A DNA stretch of 42,621 bases from an uncultured Alphaproteobacteria bacterium (GTDB lineage Bacteria; Pseudomonadota; Alphaproteobacteria; Rs-D84). The notes under the pieces were generated by a model that was not told where the DNA came from, made no database searches, and saw only the letters and a program-made list of their open reading frames with translations. A program made the position numbers and the translations under genes. Positions 17,749 to 26,318 of the stretch are shown piece by piece. Location of the stretch: contig CALXXD010000008.1 in assembly GCA_944392595.1 (NCBI GenBank), forward strand, positions 1 through 42,621, written 5' to 3'. The first letter of the stretch is position 1. Every line of letters starts with the position of its first letter.

Positions 17749-20031
17749 ATGAATATAAAAAAGATTTTATTTACTGTATCTGCGATATTGGGGGCGGGCG
17801 TTGCAAACGCCGCGACGGTTTCGCGTGTCGATGTGTCCGGCAATCAACGTATGGATGCTGAATCCATTCGGATTTTGGCGGATGTAAAGGTTGGCGATAA
17901 TGTCTCGGCCGAGGGCGCAAATCAAATTGCCAAAAGATTACAGGAAAGTGGATATTTTTCCCGCGTGTCTGTGCGTATGTCGGGAAACGTTTTGAAAATC
18001 AATATTACCGAGGCTCCAACCGTAAATATGGTCACCATCGAGGGTAACGATGAAATTTCCACCGACGATTTGAAAAAAGAACTGCGTTTGAAATCGCGCG
18101 ATTCTTATGATGAATCTGTTATCGGTGCAGATGTTCAACGAATGCTGACGCTGTATCAGCGCAAGGGTTTTTTCGGCACAACGATCGAGCCCCAAAAAAT
18201 CGAACTGGCGGATAATCGTGTGAATGTGGTTTATGAAATTGATGAAGGGCATCCAACTTATATCCGTCGAATTGATTTTGAAGGCAACAAAGTTTTTCGT
18301 GGGCGCGATTTGCGTGACGCGATTTTGTCGCGCGAACATGCCTGGTGGCGTTTTATGACACAGTTTGATGTGTTCGACGAAGACAGAATTTTATATGACC
18401 AACAAATGTTGCGTCAATTTTATATGCGCAATGGATACATCGATATGAATGTAACCGACGCAAATGGTGTATTTACGCCCGATCGTCAGTATTATTCTGT
18501 AACATTCACAATTGATGAAGGCGAAAAATACGATTTCGGAAAATTAACAATTAAAAATCCTTTCCCGGATGTACCGGATGAAGAATTGTATGACGAAATC
18601 GTTATGTCCGATGGTGATACATACAACATTGATTTGGTTGATGAAACAATATCGAATCTGCGCGGTGCTGTGGCGGATCATGGATACGCGTTTATAACTG
18701 TTAATCCAGTCCCGACAAAAAACGAAGAAACCAACACCGTTGATATAGAATTCCAAATTGAAAAAACAAATCGTATTTATTTAAATAACATTAACATTTT
18801 GGGTAATGTTCGCACATTTGATTCTGTGATTGAACAATTAATTCCGATGCGATCGGGCGATCCGTTTTCGCTGCAAACCATTGAAGAAGGTCGCCAAAAC
18901 CTGATGCGGACACGGTATTTCAAAAATGTTCAAATGGTGCCAAACCGCATTGCAGACGCAAATATGATTAATCTGGATATCCAGGTCGAAGAACAACCAA
19001 CCGGCGAATTATCGGGCGGCTTTGGTTGGTCAAACATCAACGGTTTTATGGTTGATGCCGGAATATCAGAATCTAATTTTATGGGCCGCGGCCAGATAGT
19101 CCAACTGCGCGGATCAATTGCACAGTATCAAAAGCAGGCGTTGTTCAGTTTCACAGAACCTTATTTGTTTGGTCGGCCGCTGTCTGCGGGATTTGATGTT
19201 TCATATACTATGTATGATTATTCGTCGTTGGGTGGTTTTGGATACGACCGCGATTCTTTAACGGTGGCGGGGCGTATGGGTTGGAAATTAACCGACCATT
19301 GGTCCCAAACGGTGCGTTTGTCTGCATCTTTTGACCAAAATTATGATTTATATACCGCGCTGGAAACGGGCGACAGTTGGCGCGATGCGACCGTATTTAC
19401 ATTGGGCACATACCTGCGGTATTACAATCTGGACACGAATTTTGAACAAAACACGCATACTGGTGTGGTTGGTAATTTGGGGATTGCATATACTGGTTTC
19501 GGAGGCACGGAAACATATATGCGATATAACGCAGATATTATCGGTATGGTAAAATTCTTTGACGACAGGTGGCAATTGCGTTCGTCATTGGAATTCGGGT
19601 TGATTCAGCCGTTGGGGGACTCGTACGTGTCGCGTGTTTATCGTTACTTCTTGGGCGGCGAAACGTTGCGTGGCTTTGATATTGCAGGTGTTGGATCGCG
19701 CAGTAAATTCTTTACAAAGTATGCTTTGGGCGGATTATGGAAAGTTAATGGTTCAACACAATTAAATTTCCCTATATTTATCCCGGATGAATACCAGGTA
19801 AAGGGATTTGTGTTCGTTGACTACGGTATTTTGGGCAAACCACCACGCGAGGAATACGAATACCAAGGCGTACCGAATTATATCGATGATACAATTCGCA
19901 CATCTGCGGGTGTTGGTATTTATTGGAACACGCCAATGGGCCCGATGAATTTCAGTTGGGGTTGGCCATTAAAGATGACGCCATACGATCGGGAACAGCG
20001 TTTCTTGTTATCGTTTGAAACCCAGTTCTGA
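17749..20031 (+). CDS. bamA: outer-membrane assembly factor BamA
   Basis: Core of the BAM complex that inserts barrel proteins into the outer membrane. The signal peptide ends around residue 21 (GAGVANA). About five POTRA repeats occupy residues 22-345 and the C-terminal Omp85 barrel residues 346-760. The barrel ends with SFETQF, and the lid region has FFLGGE..LRGFDIAG (YFLGGETLRGFD), matching the conserved loop 6 (V/I)RGF-type motif. It is full length. The four barrel proteins in this window are its expected clients. Confidence 0.95.
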   Translation: MNIKKILFTVSAILGAGVANAATVSRVDVSGNQRMDAESIRILADVKVGDNVSAEGANQIAKRLQESGYFSRVSVRMSGNVLKINITEAPTVNMVTIEGNDEISTDDLKKELRLKSRDSYDESVIGADVQRMLTLYQRKGFFGTTIEPQKIELADNRVNVVYEIDEGHPTYIRRIDFEGNKVFRGRDLRDAILSREHAWWRFMTQFDVFDEDRILYDQQMLRQFYMRNGYIDMNVTDANGVFTPDRQYYSVTFTIDEGEKYDFGKLTIKNPFPDVPDEELYDEIVMSDGDTYNIDLVDETISNLRGAVADHGYAFITVNPVPTKNEETNTVDIEFQIEKTNRIYLNNINILGNVRTFDSVIEQLIPMRSGDPFSLQTIEEGRQNLMRTRYFKNVQMVPNRIADANMINLDIQVEEQPTGELSGGFGWSNINGFMVDAGISESNFMGRGQIVQLRGSIAQYQKQALFSFTEPYLFGRPLSAGFDVSYTMYDYSSLGGFGYDRDSLTVAGRMGWKLTDHWSQTVRLSASFDQNYDLYTALETGDSWRDATVFTLGTYLRYYNLDTNFEQNTHTGVVGNLGIAYTGFGGTETYMRYNADIIGMVKFFDDRWQLRSSLEFGLIQPLGDSYVSRVYRYFLGGETLRGFDIAGVGSRSKFFTKYALGGLWKVNGSTQLNFPIFIPDEYQVKGFVFVDYGILGKPPREEYEYQGVPNYIDDTIRTSAGVGIYWNTPMGPMNFSWGWPLKMTPYDREQRFLLSFETQF

Positions 20032-20043
20032 TATTTTTATATC

Positions 20044-20073
20044 TTGACCGGGGGGACTGAATTTTCATATAAT
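20044..20073 (+). promoter_or_regulatory. promoter for the small lipoprotein/VirB8-like operon
   Basis: TTGACC, 18-base spacer, TATAAT (20068-20073). It is followed by AAGGGGG before ATG 20096. Confidence 0.6.
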
Positions 20074-20095
20074 TCATTTACCAAGGGGGAAAGAC

Positions 20096-20242
20096 ATGAA
20101 GAAAGTAATTCTGGGGTTATTTGTTGCATTGGCTTTGGCTGGTTGTGGCCAGGTTTATGACCGCGAACCCGTGGGCGTCGGTTATGACAACAACGAATTG
20201 AAATTAAGCCCATGCGCATGCATCATGGTATATCAGGCTTAA
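20096..20242 (+). CDS. small lipoprotein, 48 residues (possibly VirB7-like)
   Basis: The ORF starts MKKVILGLFVALALAGC, a textbook lipoprotein signal with LAGC lipobox at residues 14-17, then a 31-residue mature part rich in charged residues with two further cysteines near the end (SPCACIMVYQA). It has a strong ribosome-binding site (AAGGGGG) and a promoter. It is the first gene before two VirB8-like genes. Small lipoproteins of this size in that position recall VirB7 of type IV secretion systems, but the sequence alone cannot prove this. A second 48-residue lipoprotein gene lies at 22820. Confidence 0.7.
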   Translation: MKKVILGLFVALALAGCGQVYDREPVGVGYDNNELKLSPCACIMVYQA

Positions 20243-20274
20243 CCGCCCAAGTTTTTCAGGGGGGGATGATGCGA

Positions 20275-20976
20275 ATGGATTATCCAAGCGATTTTGACAC
20301 GCCTGGCTTTCCGGCCGGTTCGCGTATTGTTATATCCCGTTTTATGGGAATTGCGTCGTGCGTGTTGTTCGTGGTGATAATTTTTGCATGCATTTTGTTA
20401 TTGTGGGCTGTGCGGTCCCAGCGAATTGACCCGTTTATTGTTTCGATTGATAAATTAACTGGGGCTTGGACCGTTGTGGGGCATTCGCATGGAAATGCGC
20501 CACGGCAATATTCGGCTGTGAATTTGATGCAGCAATCTGTGGTGGTGAATTTTGCGGCCAATTGGTTCAGTATTTCTGATGATGCCATGATAAATGATGC
20601 GCTGTGGCAGTCGTGCGACCGTATTGATGATTGTGGCGTTAAAAGCAATCTGAAATATGGCGAAAAAAAGTGCGCTTTGTATTGCGCCGCCGGCGAAGAA
20701 TTATTTAACAATTTCATATATGACATTGTTCCAAAATATCAAACGCGATTTATATCTGGGGAAAAATGGGTGGTGGATGTGACCCAGATAGACATTGAAC
20801 CCGCCGGTGCAATTGGTAACAATGGCGGAACATGGCGCGTATATGCAACAATACAATCGAATATATCTGGTGATATAGATGTGGTTGCATTTGCCAAGGT
20901 TGCCAAGGACACGGAAAGATATCCGAAAACATTGGGCTTTTATGTGGCTGATTTTAACGCGTACAAGATAGATTGA
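20275..20976 (+). CDS. VirB8-like inner-membrane protein
   Basis: A short cytoplasmic N-terminus, one membrane helix (about residues 26-46, ASCVLFVVIIFACILLLWAV) and a periplasmic domain beginning DPFIVSIDKLTG. That segment closely matches the start of the VirB8 periplasmic domain in type IV secretion systems (xPYVIRVDKxTG). Four cysteines in the periplasmic part (CDRIDDC, KKCALYC) are unusual. The start is taken at ATG 20275, eight to nine bases after the G-rich ribosome-binding site; ATG 20266 is the alternative. The next gene overlaps the stop by one base. In type IV systems VirB8 nucleates assembly. No other core type IV gene is in the window. Confidence 0.6.
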   Translation: MDYPSDFDTPGFPAGSRIVISRFMGIASCVLFVVIIFACILLLWAVRSQRIDPFIVSIDKLTGAWTVVGHSHGNAPRQYSAVNLMQQSVVVNFAANWFSISDDAMINDALWQSCDRIDDCGVKSNLKYGEKKCALYCAAGEELFNNFIYDIVPKYQTRFISGEKWVVDVTQIDIEPAGAIGNNGGTWRVYATIQSNISGDIDVVAFAKVAKDTERYPKTLGFYVADFNAYKID

Positions 20977-21617
20977 TGAAAAAAGTGCTGTTATTTTTGT
21001 TGGGGATATTATTGCTGGTTTTAACCGGCGGGGTAATTTATTTGACTGGCGGTATTTTTGATGCAGGCATGAATCAACGCGTGTATCCTTACTTTTTCCA
21101 GCCCGATAATTTATCTGAACGTCGCCCTGGGGTGCCCCAGACTGCGGAATATCTGGGTGATACGCAATTTATGGATTTGTTGGTTCAAAAATATGTGACT
21201 GAATATTTTTATGCTGCGCCCGATCCTGAAAATATCGCCCGCAGAATGCGGTCAGACAGTGTGTTGGCACTTATGTCCGCACCAAGTGTATTTGAAAATT
21301 GGATTGAAACCCAGGGCGCAGAAATCCAAAAATTGGCCAGCGATAAAAGTATGCGTGTCGCGCGGGTTATCGACCGAATATATCAACCCGAAGGCGGCCG
21401 GTACTGGGTCGTAAATTACGAATTAACAACCTGGGAAAAACCAAATGATTTCGATGCCGCGCCCGTTGTTACACGTGGCACGATGTATATGGATATAACG
21501 TATGAAATGGGTATGCGGCCACTTGTCGAATTGGATGTGTTGCACGAGTATTTGGAAAGGGGCTATGATCCAGCGGCTGTGTTTCATTTCAATGTTAATC
21601 GGATTATTCAAGGGTAA
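20976..21617 (+). CDS. single-pass envelope protein, VirB8-like partner (tentative)
   Basis: A 213-residue protein with one N-terminal membrane helix (about residues 4-26) and a periplasmic domain. The domain has a helical segment (DLLVQKYVTEYFYAAPD...IARRM) followed by beta-rich RYWVVNYELTTWEK. This helix-then-sheet order is like the NTF2-like fold of VirB8, and it may be a diverged second copy. The start ATG overlaps the previous stop (TGATG) and the next gene starts in the same way (TAATG), so the three are translationally coupled. Function is inferred only from context. Confidence 0.5.
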   Translation: MKKVLLFLLGILLLVLTGGVIYLTGGIFDAGMNQRVYPYFFQPDNLSERRPGVPQTAEYLGDTQFMDLLVQKYVTEYFYAAPDPENIARRMRSDSVLALMSAPSVFENWIETQGAEIQKLASDKSMRVARVIDRIYQPEGGRYWVVNYELTTWEKPNDFDAAPVVTRGTMYMDITYEMGMRPLVELDVLHEYLERGYDPAAVFHFNVNRIIQG

Positions 21618-22405
21618 TGCGAATGCGTAAAAAGATGTGGATTTTTGTGGCAATGTTATCAATGGCGACCGCGCCGGCGTTCTGTGCGGACGATGATTTC
21701 GATTTTGATAATTTCGCAATCACAGAAAGTGGAAATTCGGATTTAACAATGTCTGATGTATCGCTGAATTCTGGGGCAAATCCGATAACTGTGAATAATT
21801 TTGATATTGCGGGCATTATGTTGGGGATGTCGTACGACGACGTCGAAACATTGTTTTTGAAAACCAAGGGCGGTTTGTATTCACTGCGTGAAAAGGATGC
21901 GATTGTATATTCGATTCAGAAAGAATGGAAATATAACCTGGATTACGAATGCAGACAACAGGGTATCGTTATCCCCGCGGAATTAAAGCAGTGCATATAT
22001 ACACTTGCGCGTGACCGTGGGTTGCTGTACGCGGCGGAAATGCACTTGGTTCGTGAAAATACAGGCGAAACAATAGATGTGTTTTTTACAAGTAACGCCG
22101 ATGATAATGTCGTATGGCGCGTGCTGTATAATAACGACGTAAATGAAATCGAGGGCGCACACGAAAAATTTTCTGACCAGCGTGAAAAGAAAATTTTGGC
22201 GTTTTGGCAGGGCGTCTTGGATAAATATGGCGCGCCTAATTCAGGGACAGACAAATGGATTTCTACGACGAATTCGTATGACCCGATGATGACGGCTTAT
22301 TATGGTGCGCTGGATTTGGTGGATATGGGGCGATATACATCTGATATAGCCCGCAATGTCCAGGCCGCCCGTGAAAATTTCCAGGCAAAACCATACGCGT
22401 TTTAA
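21617..22405 (+). CDS. exported periplasmic protein, unknown function
   Basis: A 262-residue protein with a signal peptide (WIFVAMLSMATAPAFCA). The mature part is acidic at first (DDDFDFDNF), followed by a domain with GIMLGMSYDDVETLF, a phrase also seen in small envelope domains that sense or bind partner proteins. Two cysteines (YECRQQ and LKQCIY) may form a disulfide. I do not recognise a named family. Tight coupling to the two VirB8-like genes suggests that all act in one envelope complex. Confidence 0.6.
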   Translation: MRMRKKMWIFVAMLSMATAPAFCADDDFDFDNFAITESGNSDLTMSDVSLNSGANPITVNNFDIAGIMLGMSYDDVETLFLKTKGGLYSLREKDAIVYSIQKEWKYNLDYECRQQGIVIPAELKQCIYTLARDRGLLYAAEMHLVRENTGETIDVFFTSNADDNVVWRVLYNNDVNEIEGAHEKFSDQREKKILAFWQGVLDKYGAPNSGTDKWISTTNSYDPMMTAYYGALDLVDMGRYTSDIARNVQAARENFQAKPYAF

Positions 22406-22409
22406 TAAT

Positions 22410-22751
22410 ATGACATCGTATCAAACGGGATTGTTTTCTGAATTTTTGGCGCGAATGTATTTGCGACTGCATGGGTTTCGCATTGTGCAGCGACGTTATA
22501 CAACCGGACGTAATACAGGTCGTGCAGAAATTGATATAATCGCGCGCCGTGGAAATTTACTGATTTTTGTCGAGGTTAAACGTCGTGCCGATATTATAAC
22601 CGGTCTGGATGCGGTAACCCCACGGCAATCGGGTCGGTTGCGCCGTGCAGCAGAAACTTTTATTGCGCGTAACGGATGGACGGGCAATGCGCGGTTTGAC
22701 ATAATTGTTGTTGTACCGCACAAAATCCGCTGGATTCGCGGTGCGATATAA
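22410..22751 (+). CDS. YraN/UPF0102 family endonuclease-like protein
   Basis: A 113-residue member of the YraN family, which has a restriction-endonuclease-like fold. The diagnostic pattern is E in GRAEIDIIARRGNLLIFVEVKRR: an acidic residue, then ID, then EVK, matching the E-x-D-x-x-x-x-EVK active-site pattern. The later GNARFDIIVV strand is also typical. ATG 22410 is chosen because it lies four bases after the preceding stop and starts at the family's usual N-terminus. The cellular role in other bacteria is poorly known. Confidence 0.85.
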   Translation: MTSYQTGLFSEFLARMYLRLHGFRIVQRRYTTGRNTGRAEIDIIARRGNLLIFVEVKRRADIITGLDAVTPRQSGRLRRAAETFIARNGWTGNARFDIIVVVPHKIRWIRGAI

Positions 22752-22757
22752 CTTTGG

Positions 22758-22786
22758 TTGCAAATTCGACGAATTCGGTGTATAAT
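22758..22786 (+). promoter_or_regulatory. promoter for the 48-residue lipoprotein gene
   Basis: TTGCAA, 17-base spacer, TATAAT (22781-22786). A leader of about 27 bases with AAAAGGAG precedes ATG 22820. Confidence 0.65.
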
Positions 22787-22819
22787 TAATACATGCTTTT
22801 TACGTAAAAGGAGAACGCA

Positions 22820-22966
22820 ATGAAAAAGGTAATGTTGGCTTTGTTCGCCGTTTTGACATTGTCCGCTTGTATGGGGCATTATAAACAGGGCAATTGTGAA
22901 TATGATTTCTTGCTGCACAAAGATATTTCTATTTCTAAATGGATTGGCGCAGCAACAGGTTGCTAA
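22820..22966 (+). CDS. small lipoprotein, 48 residues
   Basis: The protein starts MKKVMLALFAVLTLSAC with an LSAC lipobox at residues 14-17, then 31 residues ending SKWIGAATGC. It has a consensus-like promoter, an AAAAGGAG site seven bases before the ATG and a strong terminator directly after the stop, so it is a self-contained gene. It has the same length and lipobox position as the lipoprotein at 20096, but little similarity in the mature part. The function is unknown. Confidence 0.75.
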   Translation: MKKVMLALFAVLTLSACMGHYKQGNCEYDFLLHKDISISKWIGAATGC

Positions 22967-22973
22967 TCACAAT

Positions 22974-23000
22974 AAAAAAATCCCGCAACTGCGGGATTTT
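22974..23000. terminator. bidirectional intrinsic terminator
   Basis: Arms AAAATCCCGCA and TGCGGGATTTT with A and T runs on both sides, between the lipoprotein gene and convergent lpxI. Confidence 0.85.
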
Positions 23001-23834
23001 TTATTCATCCACAGCCATTATAAATATTTTTAATTCGTTTGCACGTTTGATAACTGCATCTTTATCCACAACAAAGCACGTTTTGGTATTCACAACAATC
23101 CCGCGCAACTTTGCGGCTGCAACGGCATTAACAGTATCAACGCCAATGGCGGGAATATCAATTCTTAAATCTTGGCCTGGTTTTGTCATTTTTGCAAAAA
23201 CCCCGCTGGGGCGTTTGTGATTTTTTCGCATATCAACCACGCGTTCCAGCATCTTGGCTGTGCCTTCGGCGGCCTCGACCGCGATTACTTGCTTATCAAC
23301 AACGACCGATGCGCCTATATCAGCCTTGCCGATTGTGTGCGATACCTCGATTGCGCGTGCTATATCGCGTTCGTCACGTTTGCCGGGTTTTGTTTTTGTT
23401 TGCACGCCCGCGCGTTGGAATGTTAATTCCGGTGCCACATCTTGGGCCGCAACAATTTCAAACCCGCGATTTTCCAGTGCTTTATTTAATGCAACCGCCA
23501 TAGAATCATACCCCCGTTGATGTTTTAATATGCTGAACAATAATCCAATTGACCATAAATCAGGCCGTAAATCCGCCAAATTCGGATGCCCCAACGCGCC
23601 AACGAATGTCAATTTTTTTATCCCGCGACGCCGAAATTGTCGCACCGCAGGCCATCCGCCCGCCGGTCGCACGGCGATGTCCGGTTTTAATCGCGCGTCG
23701 TAAAAAGGCTTTAACCCGACGACATAGACATCCCATCCCGCACGCTGCAACGCATCGCGGGTAAAAAATGGCAAATCCAACGCGCCCGCAATCAAGGCTA
23801 TTTTTTTATCTGATTTTTTTGTGTTTTTCTTCAT
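23001..23834 (-). CDS. lpxI: UDP-2,3-diacylglucosamine pyrophosphatase LpxI
   Basis: Hydrolyses UDP-2,3-diacylglucosamine to lipid X in lipid A synthesis, the alphaproteobacterial replacement for LpxH. Recognised by KIALIAGALDLPFFTRDALQ at the start, the central GFEIVAAQDVAPEL block and the C-terminal VFAKMTKPGQDLRIDIPAIGVDTVNA block. About 277 residues, normal. The start is taken at MKKNTKK (23834); an ATG at 23870 would add twelve unlikely residues. The gene stands alone, not in the common lpxD-fabZ-lpxA-lpxI-lpxB cluster. Its presence implies the cell makes lipid A. Confidence 0.88.
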   Translation of the reverse strand: MKKNTKKSDKKIALIAGALDLPFFTRDALQRAGWDVYVVGLKPFYDARLKPDIAVRPAGGWPAVRQFRRRGIKKLTFVGALGHPNLADLRPDLWSIGLLFSILKHQRGYDSMAVALNKALENRGFEIVAAQDVAPELTFQRAGVQTKTKPGKRDERDIARAIEVSHTIGKADIGASVVVDKQVIAVEAAEGTAKMLERVVDMRKNHKRPSGVFAKMTKPGQDLRIDIPAIGVDTVNAVAAAKLRGIVVNTKTCFVVDKDAVIKRANELKIFIMAVDE

Positions 23835-23921
23835 ATCCCAAATGTTACGAATAAAACGGGCTGGAATCAAGTTTCAATTTATGTTAAAATATACTCGTTG
23901 GAAAATGTTGGGTGATGTAAT

Positions 23922-24683
23922 ATGAAGAAAATATCATATTTGGGGATTTTGTCTGTATTGATTGCCATGCCTGCGTTCGCAAGTTACAGCGACGAACAAT
24001 TCCGGGACGAGGTTACCGAAGGTCTGGATTTGGTCGCCGCGCGTGAAAAGGTTGATTTGCCGGGTGATGCACCCGGCGCGCTGGGGCTGGATGTATATCA
24101 AACCGATGACGCGGGATATAATGAAGATGTGCAAATGTTTATCCCAACGCGGATGTATGTGCGCGCCGGCGCTGGATATACATTGCCGTTCGCGACTGAT
24201 TCCGCGGGTGTCGGTGGCGAAAAGTACAGCAGTAAAAACAGTTGGACAACACAAATCGGTTTGGGATGGAATTTATCATCATACGTCCGGACGGAAATCG
24301 ATTTCCAAGAATCTACGCTTGATTTTGATGGCATATCAAATGGTGCGTCTTACCAGACGTTTGGCGGTATGCTGTATTTCGATTTTGCGCGTCGCTATGT
24401 TCAAATGGGCGATATTACGTATCGTCGGCATTTTGTGCCGTTTATGGGTGTTGGCGCGGCTGTTGGTGCATACGCGTTTGATGGTACGGGTGGGGCGGAT
24501 GGATTTGTGATTGCGGCCCCGCGTGCAGCGATTGGATTTAACGTAATGCTGACTGATTTAATCGGTATTGATATTATGTATCAATACCAGATGATGATTG
24601 GCAATGGATTCGGTTGGGATGTTCGTGCGGGTGGTGTGGATAATATCAGTAATATTATGGCATCATTCCGTGTGAATTTCTGA
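23922..24683 (+). CDS. outer-membrane beta-barrel protein, 253 residues
   Basis: Signal peptide MKKISYLGILSVLIAMPAFA, then an acidic segment (about residues 21-70), then alternating strands from YVRAGAGYTLPF to the end. The last strand, IMASFRVNF, ends in phenylalanine as BAM substrates do. The YMGxGVG-like phrase FMGVGAAVGAYAF is shared with the next gene, so the pair may be diverged duplicates. The gene starts a two-gene run with 24703, 19 bases apart. Role unknown. Confidence 0.7.
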   Translation: MKKISYLGILSVLIAMPAFASYSDEQFRDEVTEGLDLVAAREKVDLPGDAPGALGLDVYQTDDAGYNEDVQMFIPTRMYVRAGAGYTLPFATDSAGVGGEKYSSKNSWTTQIGLGWNLSSYVRTEIDFQESTLDFDGISNGASYQTFGGMLYFDFARRYVQMGDITYRRHFVPFMGVGAAVGAYAFDGTGGADGFVIAAPRAAIGFNVMLTDLIGIDIMYQYQMMIGNGFGWDVRAGGVDNISNIMASFRVNF

Positions 24684-24702
24684 TAAATATGGGGTTGTGG
24701 AA

Positions 24703-25341
24703 ATGAAACTGAAATTATTAAGTTTTTGTATTTTAAGTATGTTGCCGTTTGCGGCAAATGCATCGATTCCATATCGGACCGAGCAAGTTGATATGCCCGT
24801 CCAGGCATCTGTAACGGGTGAAGATGATATGGCGTTGGCGCGCCTGCGTCGTTTTTATGTTGGTGGGATGTATGATTTCACAATGTGGAACGACGGCGAT
24901 AATATAACCGGTAAAAATACATCCGGGTTCGAGGCTTTGGTCGGCGTTCGTGCGTTTGATATTTTCAGGGTCGAAGCAAACTATATCTATAATACTGCGA
25001 AATGGGACGCGTTTGAATTGACGGGGCACGTTGCGATGCTGAACGCGATTGTCGATGCACGCATTGGCAACCTGTATCGTCCGTTTTATCACCAGCGTTT
25101 GGTGCCATACGTAGGTATTGGTGCGGGTGTGTCGTGGAATTCATTTGATGGCGTCGCGGCGGAAAAAGATGTAACGCCTGTATTGGCGGTAATGGCGGGG
25201 CTGTCAATCGAGATGGGACAATATTTCGCGGTTGATTTGGGTTACAGATATATGTATATGTTTTCGCCAAAATTTGAAACTGCGCCGGATTTAACCCCCA
25301 TGGGACATCAATTCCGCGTTGGGGCGCGTGTGCATTTTTAA
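24703..25341 (+). CDS. outer-membrane beta-barrel protein, 212 residues
   Basis: Signal peptide MKLKLLSFCILSMLPFAANA and a small barrel with strands such as RRFYVGGMYDFTMW, LVPYVGIGAGVSW and a final FRVGARVHF. The pattern is that of the eight-stranded opacity-like family. ATG 24703 is preferred to an in-frame GTG at 24697, because signal peptides here start MK. The methyltransferase gene begins 12 bases after the stop and may be co-transcribed. Confidence 0.7.
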   Translation: MKLKLLSFCILSMLPFAANASIPYRTEQVDMPVQASVTGEDDMALARLRRFYVGGMYDFTMWNDGDNITGKNTSGFEALVGVRAFDIFRVEANYIYNTAKWDAFELTGHVAMLNAIVDARIGNLYRPFYHQRLVPYVGIGAGVSWNSFDGVAAEKDVTPVLAVMAGLSIEMGQYFAVDLGYRYMYMFSPKFETAPDLTPMGHQFRVGARVHF

Positions 25342-25353
25342 GTTGGTCGTTAT

Positions 25354-26280
25354 ATGAAAACTTGTCCTTTTTTTGGCGTATGTGGTGGTTGCAAATATGA
25401 TTTTGCCGCACCCGATTATCGCGCACAAAAATTGTCTTTGATATCAGATTTACCCATAACGGGCGAAGCGGTTTGGATTGCGCCAAATACGCGCAGACGC
25501 GCTGATTTTGCCTTTGCAGATGGTGTGTTTGGATTTTATATGGCACATTCAAAAAATATTGTGCCTGTGCGGAATTGTCCGTTGTTGGTTGATGAAATAA
25601 ATAATTTATTGCCGCAATTGGAATCATTGCCGTGGGGCGGGGCGGGTGCGTGCCTGGTTACGTTATGCGATAATGGGATTGATGTTGCGATTACATCGGC
25701 TGTGCCTTATTTTTCTGGGGAATTCAAATGTGCGTGTGACAAATTAAAAAACGTTATACGCGTTACTTGGAATGAACGCACAGTGATTCAAATTGCAACG
25801 CCCAAGGTAAGTTTTTCTGGGCATTGCGTTGATTATCCCCCAAATGCATTTTTACAGCCAACTGTGCCCAGCGAAAATACATTGCGCGAAATGGTTGTCG
25901 CGGCGGCCGGTCAATCACATCGTGTGGCGGATTTATTTTGTGGATTGGGCAATTTTACATTTGCATTAAATGCAGATGGATTTGATATATCGGGCATCGG
26001 GGTAAAACGTGATTTATTCTCACATCCTTTGACGGTTGGGATGCTGGGGCAGTATGATTGCATTGTGATGGATCCACCGCGGGTGGGCGCGTTTGCCCAG
26101 TGTCGCGAATTGGTTAAAAGTAATGTTAAACGTGTGATTTATATTTCTTGCAATCCGATTACTTGGCGGCGCGATGCAAATGTATTAATCCGTGGTGGTT
26201 TTGAATTAAAATCATTGACGCCCGTCGATCAGTTTGTCGGCAGTGCGCATTGGGAACTGTTTTCAGTATTTGATAAATAA
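25354..26280 (+). CDS. RNA 5-methyluridine methyltransferase, TrmA/RlmC/RlmD family
   Basis: Adds a methyl group to C5 of a uridine in rRNA or tRNA. An iron-sulfur cluster is expected from C4, C10, C13 (CPFFGVCGGC) and C75 (VRNCPLL). FLQPTVPSENTL, the SAM motif VADLFCGLGNFTFAL (about residue 191) and DPPRVGA (about 240) follow. The nucleophile is C266 in YISCNPITW. At 308 residues it lacks an N-terminal TRAM domain and the segment after motif I is shortened (GIGVKRDLFSHPLTV), a form I associate with alphaproteobacterial members. Which uridine is modified cannot be decided. Confidence 0.88.
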   Translation: MKTCPFFGVCGGCKYDFAAPDYRAQKLSLISDLPITGEAVWIAPNTRRRADFAFADGVFGFYMAHSKNIVPVRNCPLLVDEINNLLPQLESLPWGGAGACLVTLCDNGIDVAITSAVPYFSGEFKCACDKLKNVIRVTWNERTVIQIATPKVSFSGHCVDYPPNAFLQPTVPSENTLREMVVAAAGQSHRVADLFCGLGNFTFALNADGFDISGIGVKRDLFSHPLTVGMLGQYDCIVMDPPRVGAFAQCRELVKSNVKRVIYISCNPITWRRDANVLIRGGFELKSLTPVDQFVGSAHWELFSVFDK

Positions 26281-26292
26281 TTTTGGGTAAAT

Positions 26293-26318
26293 AAAAAAAC
26301 GCCGGCGGTTTCCCGCCG
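26293..26318 (-). terminator. terminator of the candidate small RNA
   Basis: GC-rich stem CCGGCGG/CCGCCGG with a short loop, followed on the minus strand by seven T residues (26293-26299). Confidence 0.8.
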
